From Desulfocarbo sp964620595 (GTDB taxonomy: Bacteria; Desulfobacterota; Desulfarculia; Desulfarculales; Desulfarculaceae): a stretch of DNA of 64,000 bases. The stretch is taken from the NCBI GenBank assembly GCA_964620595.1, contig CAZUHP010000007.1:31992-95991 (forward strand). Reading direction: 5' to 3'. Below the pieces are notes generated by a model. The model saw nothing but the letters and a program-made list of their open reading frames with translations. It had not been told where the DNA came from and searched no databases. This document shows, in pieces, positions 62,006-64,000 of the stretch; the first letter of the stretch is position 1; the number at the start of each line of letters is the position of its first letter. The translations under genes were made by a program, and so were the position numbers.

Positions 62006-64000
62006 ATGGACCTTGTCGCCCGCATGCAAAAAATCGTTGGGCCCGAGAACGTGGTCACCGGCAAGGCGGACCGCTTGGGCTATTCCCGGGACATGTCCGT
62101 GCACATGGGCGTGCCCGATATGGTGGTCTTCGCCACCACCACCGAGCAGGTTTCCGAGATCATGAAGGCCTGTCACCGGGCCAAGGTGCCGGTCATCCCC
62201 CGCGGCGGCGGCACCAGCGTCACCGGCGCGGCGCTCCCCATGGACGGCGGGGTGCTGCTGAACCTCATCAAGATGAACCAGATCATCGAGGTGAACCTGC
62301 CCGACCGCTATGTCAAGGTGCAGCCCGGCCTGGTCTGCGGCGCCCTGAACGCGGTCCTGGCCAAGGACAACTACTTCTTCCCGCCCGACCCGGGTTCGGC
62401 TGCCATCGCCACCCTGGGCGGCATGATAAACACCAACGCCTCGGGCATCCGCGCCGTGAAGTACGGCACCACCCGCGATTTCGTGATGGGCCTCACCGTG
62501 GTGCTGGCCGACGGCAGGGTGCTCAAGACCGGCTCGGTGGCTCCCAAGACCTCCAGCGGCTATGATCTCACCCACCTGTTCTGCTCCTCCGAGGGCACCC
62601 TGGGCGTGATCACCGAGGCCACCCTCAAGATACTGCCCCTGCCGGCCTACAGCATCTCCGCCCGCCTGGAGTTCCCGGACATAGAGAGCGCCGGGGCGGC
62701 GGTGACCGAGATGATCACCTCGGGCATCCCCATCGCCACCTGCGAGATCCTGGACAACGTGTCCATCGACGTGCTCAAGAAGGCGATCAACCTGGAGGTG
62801 CCCGACGGGGTGGGCTGTCTCATCATGATGGAGCTGGACGGCGCCAAGAGCGCGGTGGAGGCCGACGTCAAGCGGGTGGACGCCATCGGCGCCAAGCACC
62901 ACCTCCTGGCCAGCCACTGGACCGACGACCCGGCCGAGAAGGCGCCCCTGTGGGAGGCGCGCCACAAGCTGGTGCCGGCCATGAGCCGCCTCAAGCCCGG
63001 CTACCGCCTGGTGCCCCTCATGGAGGACTTCGGGGTGCCGCTGACCAAGATTCCCGCCACCATCAACGAGATCCAGCGCATCGGCCAGAAGTACGGCTTC
63101 CCCATCGCCACCTTTGGCCACATCGGTGACGGCAACCTGCACGCCACCTTCATCATGGACGTGAAGAACAAGGACGAGTGGGAAGCGGTCAAGAAGATCG
63201 CCTTCGAGCTGGTGGACATGACCGCCGCCATGGAAGGCACCATGAGCGCCGAGCACGGCCTGGGCATGGCCAAGGCCCCCTACATCAAGGCCGAGGTGGG
63301 CGATATCGGCCTGGAGATCATGGGCAAGATCAAGAAGGCCCTGGACCCCAAGAACATCTTGAACCCCCACAAGCTGGGCCTGGAAGGGTCCATTTCCGAC
63401 ATCTTCCAGCACAGCGCCTTCGAGCCCCTGCGCAAGGGCCTCAAGAAGGTCAAGACCTTCGGCACCGAGGTGGACAACGAGATCGTGGCCTGCATCCAGT
63501 GCGGCTTCTGCCGCCTGGGCTGCCCCACCTATGCCCAGAGCGGGCTGGAGGCCATGAACGCCCGCGGCCGGGTTTCCCTGGCCTTCCACATGCTCACCGG
63601 CAACCTGGGCGCCAGCAAGGAGGTGGCCGAGCGGCTCTACCAGTGCATGCTCTGCCTGAACTGCAAGTACACCTGCCCGGCCCAGGTCAACGTGGCCGCC
63701 ATCGTGCAGGCCGCCCGCCGGCGCCTGGTGGAAAAGGGCTACCTGCCCAAGACCTTCAAGCAGCTCATGGCTGACATGATCGAGCTGGGCAACCCCTTCA
63801 GCCAGCCCAAGGACAAGCGCACCGACTCCTACCCCGAGGGCGCGCCGGTGGGCAAGAAGGCCGACACCCTCTTGCACCTGGGCTGCTCCGCCTCCTACCA
63901 GGACGTGAAGATCATCCCCAGCGTCATGAAGATACTGGAGGCGGCCGGGGTGGACTTCACCACCCTGGGCGAGGAGGAGGTCTGCTGCGGCTACCTGGCC
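62006..64000 (+). CDS. GlcD-HdrD fusion flavoprotein (3' end outside window)
   Basis: About 665 residues are visible. Residues 1-460 are a GlcD-type FAD oxidase (VIPRGGGTSVTGAALP, PPDPGSAAIATLGG, THLFCSSEGTLGVITEATL, ATFGHIGDGNLHA, LDPKNILNPHKLG). Two ferredoxin motifs follow, CIQCGFCRLGCPTY and CMLCLNCKYTCP, then a CCG domain beginning LGCSASYQD and VCCGYLA at the edge. It oxidises a 2-hydroxy acid or similar and can pass electrons inward. GGGAGG precedes the ATG. It is placed after the Hdr and GcvH-like genes. Confidence 0.9.
   Translation, partial: MDLVARMQKIVGPENVVTGKADRLGYSRDMSVHMGVPDMVVFATTTEQVSEIMKACHRAKVPVIPRGGGTSVTGAALPMDGGVLLNLIKMNQIIEVNLPDRYVKVQPGLVCGALNAVLAKDNYFFPPDPGSAAIATLGGMINTNASGIRAVKYGTTRDFVMGLTVVLADGRVLKTGSVAPKTSSGYDLTHLFCSSEGTLGVITEATLKILPLPAYSISARLEFPDIESAGAAVTEMITSGIPIATCEILDNVSIDVLKKAINLEVPDGVGCLIMMELDGAKSAVEADVKRVDAIGAKHHLLASHWTDDPAEKAPLWEARHKLVPAMSRLKPGYRLVPLMEDFGVPLTKIPATINEIQRIGQKYGFPIATFGHIGDGNLHATFIMDVKNKDEWEAVKKIAFELVDMTAAMEGTMSAEHGLGMAKAPYIKAEVGDIGLEIMGKIKKALDPKNILNPHKLGLEGSISDIFQHSAFEPLRKGLKKVKTFGTEVDNEIVACIQCGFCRLGCPTYAQSGLEAMNARGRVSLAFHMLTGNLGASKEVAERLYQCMLCLNCKYTCPAQVNVAAIVQAARRRLVEKGYLPKTFKQLMADMIELGNPFSQPKDKRTDSYPEGAPVGKKADTLLHLGCSASYQDVKIIPSVMKILEAAGVDFTTLGEEEVCCGYLA

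Overview
The window is very GC-rich bacterial DNA packed with genes. The gene content points to a strictly anaerobic Desulfobacterota-type organism, probably a sulfate reducer or a syntroph-like degrader; this placement is inference from content. Evidence includes Hdr/Qmo-like iron-sulfur flavoproteins, HdrD-like proteins joined to multihaem cytochromes, aldehyde:ferredoxin oxidoreductases, a BadF/HgdB-type pair and many corrinoid-dependent proteins. No ribosomal RNA, tRNA, CRISPR array or insertion sequence was seen. The only assembly gap is ten N at 48590-48599, inside a G/C-homopolymer tract.

Layout. 1-7.7 kb is mostly housekeeping: MreB (cut by the left edge), a GAF protein, MutM, spermidine synthase and AdoMet decarboxylase, an HU/IHF protein, a phosphoesterase and TatD. 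7.7-13.7 kb holds an aldehyde:ferredoxin oxidoreductase, two MoaD-like proteins, a class III CoA-transferase, an ATP-grasp protein and two divergent CobA-type corrinoid adenosyltransferases. 13.7-19.4 kb is a minus-strand run combining an SsuABC-type importer with an Fe-S flavoprotein, a radical SAM-acetyltransferase fusion and a PurM-like protein; the last two resemble Nit1C-cluster members, but no nitrilase is present. 19.4-28.2 kb, also minus strand, carries a membrane electron-transfer module (6-haem cytochrome, cytochrome b, 7-haem/NarI-like fusion, HdrD-like protein), a BPL_N protein, and an AOR paralogue lacking its cluster cysteines next to a ferredoxin.

28.5-46.0 kb is the most coherent unit. 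A GntR/FadR regulator is followed on the plus strand by an MmsA-like aldehyde dehydrogenase, a ferritin-like protein, a GlcD-type flavoprotein with its CCG-domain iron-sulfur partner, a five-gene Liv-type importer, and a complete corrinoid methyl-transfer set: an MtrH-type methyltransferase, two MtaA/UroD-type zinc methyltransferases, a corrinoid protein and a RACo-type reactivator. The simplest reading is import of a methylated compound, transfer of its methyl group via the corrinoid protein to a pterin, and oxidation of the demethylated residue.

46-51 kb contains a ureohydrolase-like protein, a cobalamin riboswitch with a terminator controlling a zinc alcohol dehydrogenase and a TrpD-like phosphoribosyltransferase, and an E2-like acyltransferase. 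51.5-56.7 kb encodes a thiolase, an acyl-CoA synthetase and an HgdB/DCCP-like protein with its BadF-type ATPase. 56.9-64 kb encodes a QmoA/QmoB/HdrC/HdrB-type complex, a GcvH-like lipoyl protein and a GlcD-HdrD fusion cut by the right edge.

A G-rich simple repeat, built on a CGAC-GGGGGG unit, recurs between convergent genes and also inside at least four coding regions, where it appears to have inserted low-complexity peptide segments in frame.
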